From contig NZ_JAUSWW010000002.1 of assembly GCF_030815415.1 (NCBI RefSeq), positions 1 to 64,000 of the forward strand: a stretch of 64,000 nucleotides of DNA, read 5' to 3'. Numbering within the stretch: position 1 is the stretch's first letter; every line of letters starts with the position of its first letter. Shown one piece after another: positions 41,045-49,860 of the stretch. A model generated the notes under the pieces. It did no database searches. It was not told the origin of the DNA and worked only from the letters and a program-made list of their open reading frames with translations. This DNA is from Streptomyces canus. Its GTDB lineage: Bacteria > Actinomycetota > Actinomycetes > Streptomycetales > Streptomycetaceae. Both the position numbers and the translations under genes were made by a program.

Positions 41045-41191
41045 TATGTTCGGGATGCTGGATACGGCATCAACGGTGGATGGTTGGATGCCGGTGTCGG
41101 TTGGTGCGACGACTCGTTGGGCTTACCGCGGGCCGCAGCAGCGCCGTCCAGGATGAGGCTCGGTTCTAGGGGATGGAGGGCCGGCCGGTGA
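41039..41191 (+). CDS. 50-residue leader ORF coupled to DUF5131
   Basis: ATG 41039, AAGGAAG upstream. Encodes MFYVRDAGYGINGGWLDAGV and ends TGA 41191, overlapping the GTG start of the next gene (GTGA). Its role may be translational coupling. The protein itself is unrecognised; the second half is Arg/Ala-rich. Confidence 0.35.
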   Translation: MFYVRDAGYGINGGWLDAGVGWCDDSLGLPRAAAAPSRMRLGSRGWRAGR

Positions 41192-41943
41192 GCGACCGCA
41201 GTTCGATCGAGTGGACCGAGGCGACGTGGAACCCCACCACGGGATGCGACCGCGTCTCCGAGGGGTGCGACAACTGCTACGCGTTGACGCTGGCGAAGCG
41301 CCTGAAGGCGATGGGGTCGGCGAAGTACCAGACCGACGGTGACCCGCGCACGTCCGGGCCCGGCTTCGGGCTGACGCTACACCCCGATGCTCTGGCCGTC
41401 CCGTACGGCTGGAGGAATCCGCGGACAGTGTTCGTGAACTCCATGAGCGACCTGTTCCACGCCCGGGTGCCGCTCGACTACGTGCGCCGCGTCTTCGACG
41501 TCATCGCCGACACCCCGCAGCACACCTACCAGGTGCTCACTAAGCGGGCCCGACGTCTGCGGCAGGTCGCCGACAGGCTGGAGTGGCCAGCAAACCTGTG
41601 GATGGGTGTCTCCGTGGAGAGCACGAAGGAGCTGCCGCGCGTCGATGATCTGCGGCAGGTGCCGGCGGCGGTGAAGTTCCTGTCGTGCGAGCCGCTGCTG
41701 GGGCCGCTGGACGGACTGGACGTCACTGGCATCGACTGGGTGATCGCGGGAGGCGAGTCCGGGCCGCGCTTCCGGCCGACGCAGCAGGAGTGGGTGGCCG
41801 GCATCCGCGACGTGTGCACGGACGCGGAGGTGGCGTTCTTCTTCAAGCAGTGGGGCGGTCGCACGCCGAAGTCGCTCGGACGTGAACTCGAAGGGCGCAC
41901 CTGGGATGAGATGCCGGCCAGAGGGGCCGTCACCGCAGGCTGA
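41188..41943 (+). CDS. DUF5131 (phage Gp37/Gp68) three-Cys-motif protein
   Basis: 251 residues from GTG 41188 (GGAGGGCC upstream). SSIEWTEATWNPTTGCDRVS, then EGCDNCYALTLAKRL: three Cys in C-x7-C-x2-C, reminiscent of a radical-SAM-like iron-sulfur site. Also NPRTVFVNSMSDLFHARVPL, YQVLTKRARRLRQVADRL, NLWMGVSVEST, VKFLSCEPLLGPL, IDWVIAGGESGP, FFFKQWGG. Full length for the family. Convergent with and overlapping (14 bp) the TcmP gene, its usual genomic partner. Biochemical role unknown; the pair is common on phages, plasmids and in defence-rich regions. Confidence 0.85.
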   Translation: MSDRSSIEWTEATWNPTTGCDRVSEGCDNCYALTLAKRLKAMGSAKYQTDGDPRTSGPGFGLTLHPDALAVPYGWRNPRTVFVNSMSDLFHARVPLDYVRRVFDVIADTPQHTYQVLTKRARRLRQVADRLEWPANLWMGVSVESTKELPRVDDLRQVPAAVKFLSCEPLLGPLDGLDVTGIDWVIAGGESGPRFRPTQQEWVAGIRDVCTDAEVAFFFKQWGGRTPKSLGRELEGRTWDEMPARGAVTAG

Positions 41944-43033
41944 CCACACTGGCCTTGGTGAGGCGGCCGGCGGGCACGATCACCCGGCCGTTTCCGTCCA
42001 GTGAGTGGAGGGCCCTCCGTGCATCTCGGGCACGCCACTGCGAGGTCTCCAGCAGCAGCCACTGCTCCAACTGTTCGACGCTGGCCGGCCCCTGGCAGAG
42101 CCGCTGCTCAACCAGGGTCAGCAATTCGGGGTCGGTCACCTCGCCGTCGTCGAACAGGGAGACCTGCCCGAGGGCCACGGCGTTGCGGACGCGGGGGTCC
42201 CTGAAGCGCATGCCGTCGCTCTTGTCGACACGCCACATGGCGTCCTTCATCACTTCCACGCCGCGAGGGTGCTTGGTGCCGAAGACCAGGTACAGCGGTT
42301 GGCCAGTCTTCGGGACGACTTCGAATTGCAGGCGGTGGTCGAAGCCGACGCGGTGCAGGGCCTGGCGGTAGCTGTCCAGCCAGGCCCGCCACATGTCCTC
42401 GCTGTCGCGGGCCGCAGCCACATGCGTCCAGTGTTCCCGGCCGCCGAACACCCCGTCGACGATGTCCTCGTTGAGTTCCTTGCGTCGGCTGAACCAGTTT
42501 GGGCCGAAGGTGACGATGACTTCGCTGGCGGGATTCGCTGCGATGCGGCCCATCACAGACAGCGGGGTATTGACGTTGCCCCAGCTGTCGAAGACCCCAA
42601 GGATCGGCTGGCCCCAGGCTTTCAGTTCGGTCAGCAGCGCTACGCTGTCCCGGCCTGCTTCGCCTCGCCGCACCTCCACCCGCACGGGCAGCTGGTCCAG
42701 CGGCCCGAAGTTCTTGTGCAGTTCGTTCACCAGGTGCTCGTACGCGGCACGGTCCTTCTCGATGAAAAGCAGCTGCACCCGCTCCCGGGACAGTCCCATC
42801 TTGTGCACGTGAGCGTGGTTGAGCAGCCCGCGGAGGTTGAACACCGGAGAGCCTTCTTCGCCGGCTTCGTAGCGGCCCGGGCCGGCGAAGGCATCGAGGA
42901 ACGTCACCTTCGACCAGCTGCGTCCCGAGCTGGGGCTGGGTTGGAGAAGGATCGGCCACCAGGCGTCGAAGTAGCTCTTGTACAGGCGGTGTTTGGCTCC
43001 CGTTGCTGGCTCCAGCGGCCACAACACGCCCAT
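41930..43033 (-). CDS. tcmP: Three-Cys-motif partner protein TcmP
   Basis: 367 residues, GAGGGGGG before ATG 43033. Family landmarks: HRLYKSYFDAWWPILLQ, VTFLDAFAGPGRYEAGEEGS (a DxFAGPG motif like a SAM-binding loop), VQLLFIEKDRAAYEHL, ILGVFDSWGNVNTPLSVMGR, VIVTFGPNWFSRRK, HPRGVEVMKDAMWRVD, and a C-terminal winged-helix-like VEQLEQWLLLETSQWRARD. The name reflects constant co-occurrence with DUF5131. Here the two genes face each other, so they are separately expressed, unlike the more usual tandem order. Confidence 0.85.
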   Translation of the reverse strand: MGVLWPLEPATGAKHRLYKSYFDAWWPILLQPSPSSGRSWSKVTFLDAFAGPGRYEAGEEGSPVFNLRGLLNHAHVHKMGLSRERVQLLFIEKDRAAYEHLVNELHKNFGPLDQLPVRVEVRRGEAGRDSVALLTELKAWGQPILGVFDSWGNVNTPLSVMGRIAANPASEVIVTFGPNWFSRRKELNEDIVDGVFGGREHWTHVAAARDSEDMWRAWLDSYRQALHRVGFDHRLQFEVVPKTGQPLYLVFGTKHPRGVEVMKDAMWRVDKSDGMRFRDPRVRNAVALGQVSLFDDGEVTDPELLTLVEQRLCQGPASVEQLEQWLLLETSQWRARDARRALHSLDGNGRVIVPAGRLTKASVVSLR

Positions 43034-43174
43034 ACCGGCCCCCCTCGGACAACAGAATGTTGCACAGATTGTCCGCTGAGGTACTACAAGACACCAGGCC
43101 GCGATTTAGCCGGGTATAACGCGGTGGCATCACGATGGCGTCTGGCCGCCGAGGCCCCGGACAAGAGGAGTGTG

Positions 43175-43615
43175 ATGGTTCCGCAAGGGTTGACCAGCGG
43201 GCAGTGGAGGCGGATGAAGCTGCGGCACCCTCGCGCAAGGGGCTTCTGGCTGTACTACCCCAATGATCAAGAAGGCGGTCATCAGGCTCTGCGGGTGTAC
43301 ACCAGGGACGCGTACGACTTCGCCGTCGTGGTGTGGAAGACCTGCGGCATCTGCCGGCACGGCGTGATTTCCAAGATCTCGATCATCGACGACTGGCATC
43401 GGCAGGGCATCGGACGGCGCCTCATCCGGCAAGCCCTGGACGGGTGTGCTGACTACACGTGGACGACATCGGGGCAATCGACCCTGGCGAAGCAGTTCTT
43501 TCCTGCGATGACCGAGGAGACCGGGGCCGCGTTCACGCCGCTCGCGCCAGTTTGCCCACACATCCGGTCCGGCAGACCCGGGTCTGCCGCGCCTCGGTTG
43601 CTGACTGGCGGTTAA
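43175..43615 (+). CDS. GNAT-like acetyltransferase
   Basis: 146 residues from ATG 43175 (GAGGAG upstream). N-terminal strands (FWLYYPNDQEGGHQALRVYT, FAVVVWKTCGI), then ISKISIIDDWHRQGIGRRLI, RQALDGC: the RQGIGRRL acyl-CoA pyrophosphate loop is the key evidence. C-terminal SGQSTLAKQFFPAMTEETGA fits a GNAT end. Divergent from TcmP across a 141-bp promoter region. Substrate unknown. Confidence 0.7.
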   Translation: MVPQGLTSGQWRRMKLRHPRARGFWLYYPNDQEGGHQALRVYTRDAYDFAVVVWKTCGICRHGVISKISIIDDWHRQGIGRRLIRQALDGCADYTWTTSGQSTLAKQFFPAMTEETGAAFTPLAPVCPHIRSGRPGSAAPRLLTGG

Positions 43616-43703
43616 CGGATGGTTCTGGCTGATCTGGAGCCCCGCGGCTACGTCGGAGCGCTCCCTACAATTGCCCTGTTGCTGGTACACGTAGCTGCTC
43701 TGG

Positions 43704-44461
43704 CTACCCAGGTGGGTCACTGTCTCCGCTCGACGCGTCTTCTAGCTGCTCCTTAACCCAGGACAGCACATTGAGGGACTGTTCAAGAGCGGCCTGATAG
43801 ACCTTTGGCCGCCCGTGAGCCAGTTCACGTCGGATGCCTGCGGCCTCGGTGATTGCCGCCAGTGCTTCCTCCGGCCGCCCCAGTTCGGCCAGCCGGATGG
43901 AGAGGTTGTTCAGGCTCAAGGCGAGGTCGGGCTGGAAGGCGTCGGGGCGCGCCGCAGCCAGCTGCCGGTAGATGTCCGCGGCCTCGGTGATTGCCGCCAG
44001 TGCTTCCTCCGGCCGCCCCAGGCCTCCCAGTCGGTTGGAGAGGTTGTTCAGGCTCAAGGCGAGGTCGGGCTGGAAGGCGTCGGGGCGCGCCGCAGCCAGC
44101 TGCCGGTAGATGTCCGCGGCCTCGGTGATTGCCGCCAGTGCTTCCTCCGGCCGGTCTTGAAGCACAGACAGCCCGCTCCACCGACTGCCGCCGGGGAGTC
44201 CTTGTCGTCGTCCACGCACGCATGGAACAGATCGGCAATCTTGTCCGACGGCACGAGCGTGGTGTGCAGAGTGTTCGGCGCGCACGGCTGGAGCCCGCCC
44301 AGCCACTCCTGCACGTACGGGGACTCCCGCTCGATGGACACCGTGCCGTTCCACGCCGCCCCGACGATGCCGTACTTGGGCTCGGTGTAGAGGACGAAGT
44401 GGGCGTGGCCCGCGGCGGGGTCGTAGACGGGCTCTAAAAAGTCACGCGGCTGATAACTCAA
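43704..44461 (-). pseudogene. Frameshifted fusion: unknown N-terminus joined to TPR fragment
   Basis: TTG 44461 (GGGAG upstream) opens MSYQPRDF...HFVLYTEPKYGIVGAAWNGT and SDKIADLFHACVDDDKDSPA, good to ~44190. Then the coding signal changes frame into tetratricopeptide repeats (PEEALAAITEAADIYRQLAA, ARPDAFQPDLALSLNNLS, repeated almost identically at 43990-44150 and 43870-43990) ending at 43704. The TPR part is the C-terminus typical of large CHAT/NB-ARC-type proteins. Probably a deletion junction with frame loss; the N-terminal family is not recognised. Confidence 0.5.
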
Positions 44462-44661
44462 CTGGCCGTTTCTCCCTGTGTGTTGAGGGTGCTGTGCTAG
44501 TCGGGTTCATCGACGGTGCCTCACTGAGGCACCGTCTGACTAGAGCGCATCGCCTCCATCTGGGCTGTAACGGAACTGCCTTCAGTGCATTCGACGTTCT
44601 AGGTGCCGAAGTACTACGTTCTGCCCGCGGGCTGTAGCCGCCGTGGGAGGGGGAAATTCGA

Positions 44662-45084
44662 GTGGGTTCTGGAACGGGTGGCACACGCTGGTGGGTCTGG
44701 GTAGCGGTCGGCCTTTCGAGCGCCGTGTGCATCTCGCTGGTGCTGGTGCTGTTGCTGGCGGATCTGGACACCGCTGATCGTGTGGCCAGTGTCGTCGGAG
44801 CGGTACTGGGTGCCGTGGCTCTGGCTGTCTCCCTCGTGCAGCTGTCCCCGTCCGGCACAGGCGGTCCTTCGACGGCCGGGGGCCGTTCCGTACAGGCGGG
44901 CGGCCATATCGGACGTGCGGTCACCGGTGACGGGAACCGGCTCCAGGGCCCGGCGCCTTCTCTCCCAGCCGCTGCGCCTTCGACCGCCCCTCAGCCATCG
45001 ACCAGTGCTCCGGGCGAGCGCGGCGTATCCGCATCCGGTGATATCGGTGAGGCGATCACGGGTGACGAGAACGAGCAGTCATGA
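44662..45084 (+). CDS. Membrane protein partner of the repeat NTPase
   Basis: 140 residues from GTG 44662 (GGGAGGGGG upstream). Two adjacent membrane helices (WWVWVAVGLSSAVCISLVLV, VASVVGAVLGAVALAVSLV), then a long polar part with two copies of a short motif: SVQAGGHIGRAVTGDGN and GVSASGDIGEAITGDEN. The same motif opens the next protein (LTVTGDSNSISVLGD), suggesting a shared beta-turn assembly unit. Stop overlaps the next start (ATGA), so the pair is translationally coupled. Confidence 0.7.
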   Translation: MGSGTGGTRWWVWVAVGLSSAVCISLVLVLLLADLDTADRVASVVGAVLGAVALAVSLVQLSPSGTGGPSTAGGRSVQAGGHIGRAVTGDGNRLQGPAPSLPAAAPSTAPQPSTSAPGERGVSASGDIGEAITGDENEQS

Positions 45085-48000
45085 AGTGGTGGAAACGCGG
45101 CGCTGCCGAGGCCAGCACCTCCCCTACCAGCCCCGCTGAACAGTGCGATACAGACCTGGGGAGGGAAGCCGGCTCCAGATCCGAGAAGCCTGCTCGTGCA
45201 CTGCCCGGGGGGCCGACAGGAGCACGGGCGGTCAGCACGGGCGGTAGCCAGGGACTGACCGTCACCGGTGACAGCAACAGCATCAGCGTCCTCGGCGACG
45301 TGGTGGTGGCCGGGGCCCGGCGGGTACCGCGGTCGTCCTACCTGCTGGAGGTGGAGTCCCTCGAGGCAGCCGCCTTTCAGGGACGGGAAGAAGAGCTGAG
45401 GGAGATGGCACAGTTCGCCACCGCTCCCGTCGCTCCGAACGGCGGCTACTGGCGCTGGCTCGCAGAGGCTTGGTCCGGCAAGACCGTTCTCATGGCGCAA
45501 TTCGTCCTGCACCCGCCCGAGCAGGTCGACGTCCTGGCCTTCTTCATCACCGCCCGTATGGCTGGCCGCTCCGACCGTACGGCCTTCCTGTCCGCCCTCC
45601 AGGAACAGTTGCGCGCCTACCTCCAGGACGACGAACTGGACTGCACCCGGCCAGGCGGCTTCCAGGCAGGCCTGCAGCGCGCCGCAGCTCAGGCTCAGGC
45701 GAACGGCCGGCATGTCGTGCTCGCCGTGGACGGCATGGACGAGGACAGCGGCGTGGCCACCGCCAGCACGGGCTACAGCATCGCCGCCCTGCTCCCCCGC
45801 ATCCCGCCCGGTGGCCTGCGGATCATCGTGGCAGGGCGGCCCAATCCTCCCATTCCTGGGGACGTCTCCAGAGATCACCCCTTGTGGGATTCCACCATCA
45901 ACCACGACCTCAAGCCGTCACCTGCCGCTGTAGCCGTCCGCGCGGACGCCGAACGGGACCTCGAAGCCCTCATCGCCTCAGGCGGTCTCCCGCTGAACCT
46001 GGTCGCTTTCACCGCCGCAGGCGGAGGCGGCCTGAGCGCCACCGACCTCGCCAGCCTGACCGGACAGACCGCCCGGCGCATCGAACTCATCCTCGGCGGC
46101 TCCGTCGGCCGCTCGTTCCAAGTCCGCCCCGCCCAGTGGGCCCTGGACCCTACAGGACAGCCAGTAACGCTGTATTCCTTCGCCCACCAGGAAATCGCCA
46201 CCAGCGCCCGCAACCTGCTGCCCGTCGCGGAACTCGACAGCCACCGCGACCGCCTCCACACATACGTGTCCCAAGTACGCCAGGACGGATGGCCAACCAC
46301 AACACCCGAATTCGCACTGCTCGGATACCCCCGCATGCTGCGCGAAACAAAAGACACCGCACGGCTGACCGAACTGGCCACCGACTCAGCACGCCACGAA
46401 CGCCTGTGGCAGACCACCGGAACCGACTCCGAAGCCCTCACCGAGGTCAGCGACTCCTTCACCCTTCACAACTCGGCACACGACCCCGACCTACGCGCCT
46501 GCGTCCGCCTCGCGCACCACCGCGATCGCCTCCGGCAGAAGGCATCCACCACCCCCACCGGAGTCATCGTCACGTGGGCGCGCCTCGGACACATGCGTAA
46601 AGCTCTAACCCTCGCCAGCCTGTGCCAAGAGACGATGCGCATCCACGATGTATTCGGAGGAATTATCCAGGCGGTGACAACGCCGCAGGAAGCTGAACTT
46701 GTACTGACCACTGCCTCTTCTCTCCCTAACCGTGCATTTCGAGCTGTGGCCCAGCAAGCATGTGTGACTGGGCTGGTTACTCTCGCCAGTGCAGATCGCA
46801 CAACGATTTCTACCCGAGCTGGCTCTCGTTCCCAGCGGGATAGTTTGTCGGCCAGTGCTTACGGATTGGCGCCGGGAAATGCTGGTCTGGTCAATAGGGC
46901 AACTGTGTTGGCCCGCACCATCACCAGCCCCGACGAGCAGGCGTACGCCCTGGCCACGGTGGCGGAGGCGCTGGCGAAAGCCGGCCACCACAATGAGGCC
47001 ACCACCCTGGCCCGCACCATCACCAGCCCCAACGAGCAGCTGTACGCCCTGATCTCGGTGGCCGGGGCGCTGGCGAAAGCCGGCTGCCAGGACGAAGCAA
47101 CCACCCTCTATGACGAGGTCACCACCCTGGCCCGCACCATCACCAGCCCCAACCAGCAGGCGAACGCCCTGATCTCGGTGGCCGGGGCGCTGGCGAAAGC
47201 CGGCTGCCAGGACGAAGCAACCACCCTCTATGACGAGGTCACCACCCTGGCCCGCACCATCACCGACCCCAACCAGCAGGCGAACGCCCTGATCTCGGTG
47301 GCCGGGGCGCTGGCGAAAGCCGGCTGCCAGGACGAAGCAACCACCCTCTATGACGAGGTCACCACCCTGGCCCGCACCATCACCGACCCCAACCAGCAGG
47401 CGAACGCCCTGGCCACGGTGGCGGAGGCGCTGGCGGAAGCCGGCCACCACGATGAAGCCACCACCCTGGCCCGCACCATCACCAGCCCTGACCAGCAGGC
47501 GAACGCCCTGGCCACGGTAGTGGGGGCGCTGGCGGAAGCCGGCCACCACGATGAAGCCACCACCCTGGCCCGCACCATCACCAGCCCTGACCAGCAGGCG
47601 AACGCCCTGGCCACGGTAGTGGGGGCGCTGGCGGAAGCCGGCCACCACGATGAAGCCACCACCCTCGCCCGCACCATCACGGACCTCGACCAGCAGGCGA
47701 ACGCCCTGGCCACGGTAGTGGGGGCGCTGGCGAAAGCCGGCCACCACGATGAAGCCACCACCCTCGCCCGCACCATCACCAGCCCTGACCAGCAGGTATA
47801 CGCCCTGGCCACGGTGGTGGAGGCGCTGGCGGAAGCCGGCCGTCACGATGAAGCCACCACCCTCGCCCGCACCATCACCAGCCCTGACCAGCAGGCGTAC
47901 GCCCTGGTCATGGTGGTGGAGGCGCTGGCGGAAGCCGGCCGTCACGATGAAGCCACCACCCTCGCCCGCACCATCACCAGCCCCAACCAGCAGGCGAACG

Positions 48001-49295
48001 CCCTGGTCATAGTGGCGGAGGCACTGGCGGAAGCCGGCCACCCCGACGAAGCCGCCACCGTCTGTGACGAGGCCACCGCCCTAGCCCGCACCATCACCAG
48101 CCCCGACGAGCAGGCGTACGCCCTGGCCACGGTGGTGGGGGCGCTGGCGAAAGCCGGCCACCACGATGAAGCCACCACCCTCGCCCGCACCATCACCAGC
48201 CCCAACAGGCAGGCGAACGCCCTGGCCACAGTGGCGGAGGCACTGGCGAATCGCGGCTGCCAGGACGAAGCCATGACCCTCTATGACGAGGTCACCACCC
48301 TCGCCCGCACCATCACCGACCTCAACAGGCAGGCGTACGCCCTGGCCACAGTGGCCGGGGCGCTGGCGAAAGCCGGCCGTCACACCGAGGCCACCGCCCT
48401 GGCCCGCACCATCACCAGCCTCGACGAGCAGGCGTACGCCCTGGCCACAGTGGTGGAGGCACTGGCGAAAGCCGGCCACCACGATGAGGCCACCGCCCTC
48501 GCCCGCACCATCACCAGCCCCGACGAGCAGGCGTACGCCCTGGCCACAGTGGTGGAGGCACTGGCGAAAGCCGGCCGTCACACCGAGGCCACCGCCCTCG
48601 CCCGCACCATCACCAGCCCCGACGAGCAGGCGTACGCCCTGGTCATGGTGGTGGAGGCACTGGCGAAAGCCGGCCGTCACACCGAGGCCACCGCCCTCGC
48701 CCGCACCATCACCGACCTCAACAGGCAGGCGTACGCCCTGGCCACAGTGGTGGAGGCACTGGCGAAAGCCGGCCACCACGATGAGGCCACCGCCCTCGCC
48801 CGCACCATCACCAGCCCCAACAGGCAGGCGAACGCCCTGGCCACAGTGGCGGAGGCACTGGCGAAAGCCGGCCACCACAATGAGGCCACCACCCTCGCCC
48901 GCACCATCACCAGCCCCGACGAGCAGGCGAACGCCCTGGCCACAGTGGCGGAGGCACTGGCGAAAGCCGGCCACCACAATGAGGCCACCGCCCTCGCCCG
49001 CACCATCACCAGCCCCGACGAGCAGGCGAACGCCCTGGCCACAGTGGCGGAGGCACTGGCGAAAGCCGGCCACCACGATGAAGCCACCACCCTCGCCCAC
49101 ACCATCTCTGATCTTGGGCGTATGGCCTTGACTATCGGACGAATAGCGGGGCAAAGGGGGCCTACCAGAGAGGGAAGGATCCTTCTTGCCGAGGCGCTTT
49201 CCTGCTGGGCCCTAATGCCTCTGGCCAGTGTGCTCTATTCCGTATCGCCCGAGGCTTTGGACGAAGCCCAGTTGTGTGTGCAGTTGACGTCTTGA
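45081..49295 (+). CDS. STAND-like NTPase with 21 TPR-like repeats (1404 aa)
   Basis: Start ATG 45081. N-terminal ~70 residues polar; RVPRSSYLLEVESLEAAAFQ, GREEELREMAQF; then WRWLAEAWSGKTVLMAQF, a degenerate Walker A (residues ~128-135, GKT present but preceding glycines replaced), Walker B HVVLAVDGMDED (211-222), LRIIVAGRPNP sensor. A winged-helix-like region (GGLSATDLASLTGQTARRIE) follows. From ~605 to ~1345 run 21 helical-hairpin units, consensus ALATVAEALAKAGHHDEATT with LARTITSPDEQ, 33 residues each or 40 when YDEVTT is inserted. Layout matches signal-sensing STAND proteins (antiviral or regulatory). Unusually uniform repeats. Confidence 0.7.
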   Translation: MKWWKRGAAEASTSPTSPAEQCDTDLGREAGSRSEKPARALPGGPTGARAVSTGGSQGLTVTGDSNSISVLGDVVVAGARRVPRSSYLLEVESLEAAAFQGREEELREMAQFATAPVAPNGGYWRWLAEAWSGKTVLMAQFVLHPPEQVDVLAFFITARMAGRSDRTAFLSALQEQLRAYLQDDELDCTRPGGFQAGLQRAAAQAQANGRHVVLAVDGMDEDSGVATASTGYSIAALLPRIPPGGLRIIVAGRPNPPIPGDVSRDHPLWDSTINHDLKPSPAAVAVRADAERDLEALIASGGLPLNLVAFTAAGGGGLSATDLASLTGQTARRIELILGGSVGRSFQVRPAQWALDPTGQPVTLYSFAHQEIATSARNLLPVAELDSHRDRLHTYVSQVRQDGWPTTTPEFALLGYPRMLRETKDTARLTELATDSARHERLWQTTGTDSEALTEVSDSFTLHNSAHDPDLRACVRLAHHRDRLRQKASTTPTGVIVTWARLGHMRKALTLASLCQETMRIHDVFGGIIQAVTTPQEAELVLTTASSLPNRAFRAVAQQACVTGLVTLASADRTTISTRAGSRSQRDSLSASAYGLAPGNAGLVNRATVLARTITSPDEQAYALATVAEALAKAGHHNEATTLARTITSPNEQLYALISVAGALAKAGCQDEATTLYDEVTTLARTITSPNQQANALISVAGALAKAGCQDEATTLYDEVTTLARTITDPNQQANALISVAGALAKAGCQDEATTLYDEVTTLARTITDPNQQANALATVAEALAEAGHHDEATTLARTITSPDQQANALATVVGALAEAGHHDEATTLARTITSPDQQANALATVVGALAEAGHHDEATTLARTITDLDQQANALATVVGALAKAGHHDEATTLARTITSPDQQVYALATVVEALAEAGRHDEATTLARTITSPDQQAYALVMVVEALAEAGRHDEATTLARTITSPNQQANALVIVAEALAEAGHPDEAATVCDEATALARTITSPDEQAYALATVVGALAKAGHHDEATTLARTITSPNRQANALATVAEALANRGCQDEAMTLYDEVTTLARTITDLNRQAYALATVAGALAKAGRHTEATALARTITSLDEQAYALATVVEALAKAGHHDEATALARTITSPDEQAYALATVVEALAKAGRHTEATALARTITSPDEQAYALVMVVEALAKAGRHTEATALARTITDLNRQAYALATVVEALAKAGHHDEATALARTITSPNRQANALATVAEALAKAGHHNEATTLARTITSPDEQANALATVAEALAKAGHHNEATALARTITSPDEQANALATVAEALAKAGHHDEATTLAHTISDLGRMALTIGRIAGQRGPTREGRILLAEALSCWALMPLASVLYSVSPEALDEAQLCVQLTS
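46900..49110 (+). repeat. 99/120-bp tandem repeats within the NTPase gene
   Basis: 21 nearly identical coding units; three in a row near 47090-47390 carry the extra 21 bp (CTCTATGACGAGGTCACCACC context). Block-wise identity among neighbours shows recent unequal crossing-over or conversion. Repeat number is likely to vary between strains, and the region is prone to assembly error. Confidence 0.9.
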
Positions 49296-49299
49296 GTCT

Positions 49300-49854
49300 C
49301 TACAGCTCGATCTGGATGTGCTCCACGTCGGTGAACTCCACGCCCAGGCCGTGCGCTCGGGAGTTGTTGGCTCGGAAGTACATGCGGGCCAGGCCGTCGG
49401 CCGCGATCTGCTGAAGCTGCTGCTCGGTGGCGCCCTGCTCGCGGGCGGCGAACAGCTGGTCCGCGAACTCGGGCGGCAGGGCCTGGGAGGTGTCGCGGAT
49501 GCGCGCGTCGTCGGTCGTGCCGGGCGCGGCGGTGAACCCGAAGCGGGCGCGGGTGGAGAGGATCAGGCCGCCGGTGGAAGCCGCCTTCTCCTCGCCTTCG
49601 CCCGGATCTGCGGCTGCCACCGCTTCTTGACCTCACGTTCGATGCGCTCACGGAGGTCCCGGCGGGGCCGCTTGAACTTGCCCGCCACGTACCGCTCCAC
49701 GGTGCGCTGGGAGATCCCGAGCGCCTGTGCCGCGGCCTTGGTGCCTTTGAGCCTTGACGAGGAACTTCATCTGCGCCTGGGCGCTCTGCGGGATGCGGCG
49801 GGTGAACGCCCCCTCCAGGGCCTGGTCCAGGCTGTCCCCGATCGAGTCGACCAT
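49300..49854 (-). pseudogene. tpg: tpg, telomere terminal protein gene, two frameshifts
   Basis: Starts MVDSIGDSLDQALEGAFTRR, with AQMKFLVKAQ; then the signal shifts frame to GTKAAAQALGISQRTVERYV and KRWQPQIRAKA, and shifts back for the C-terminus LILSTRARFGFTAAPGTTDD, LPPEFADQLFAAREQGATEQ, GVEFTDVEHIQIEL. Together these match the ~185-residue Tpg family, which caps 5' ends of Streptomyces linear replicons and primes end patching. The breaks are near 49755 and 49600. As printed no functional Tpg can be made from this copy. Six bp downstream of tap, as in known tap-tpg operons. Confidence 0.8.
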
Positions 49855-49860
49855 GGTCGG

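Noticed and set aside
42005..43174. Long plus frame leading into the GNAT-like gene
   Set aside because: This part is antisense to TcmP; the GNAT gene has its own ribosome site and ATG at 43175.
46605..48041. 478-codon minus frame (and 48081-49154) opposite the repeat NTPase
   Set aside because: Exact antisense of the tandem repeats; open only because the repeat unit has no stop in that frame.
46900..49110. Regular 99/120-bp repeats could suggest a CRISPR array
   Set aside because: The repeats are contiguous, have no unique spacers, keep one open frame and encode a helical protein repeat.
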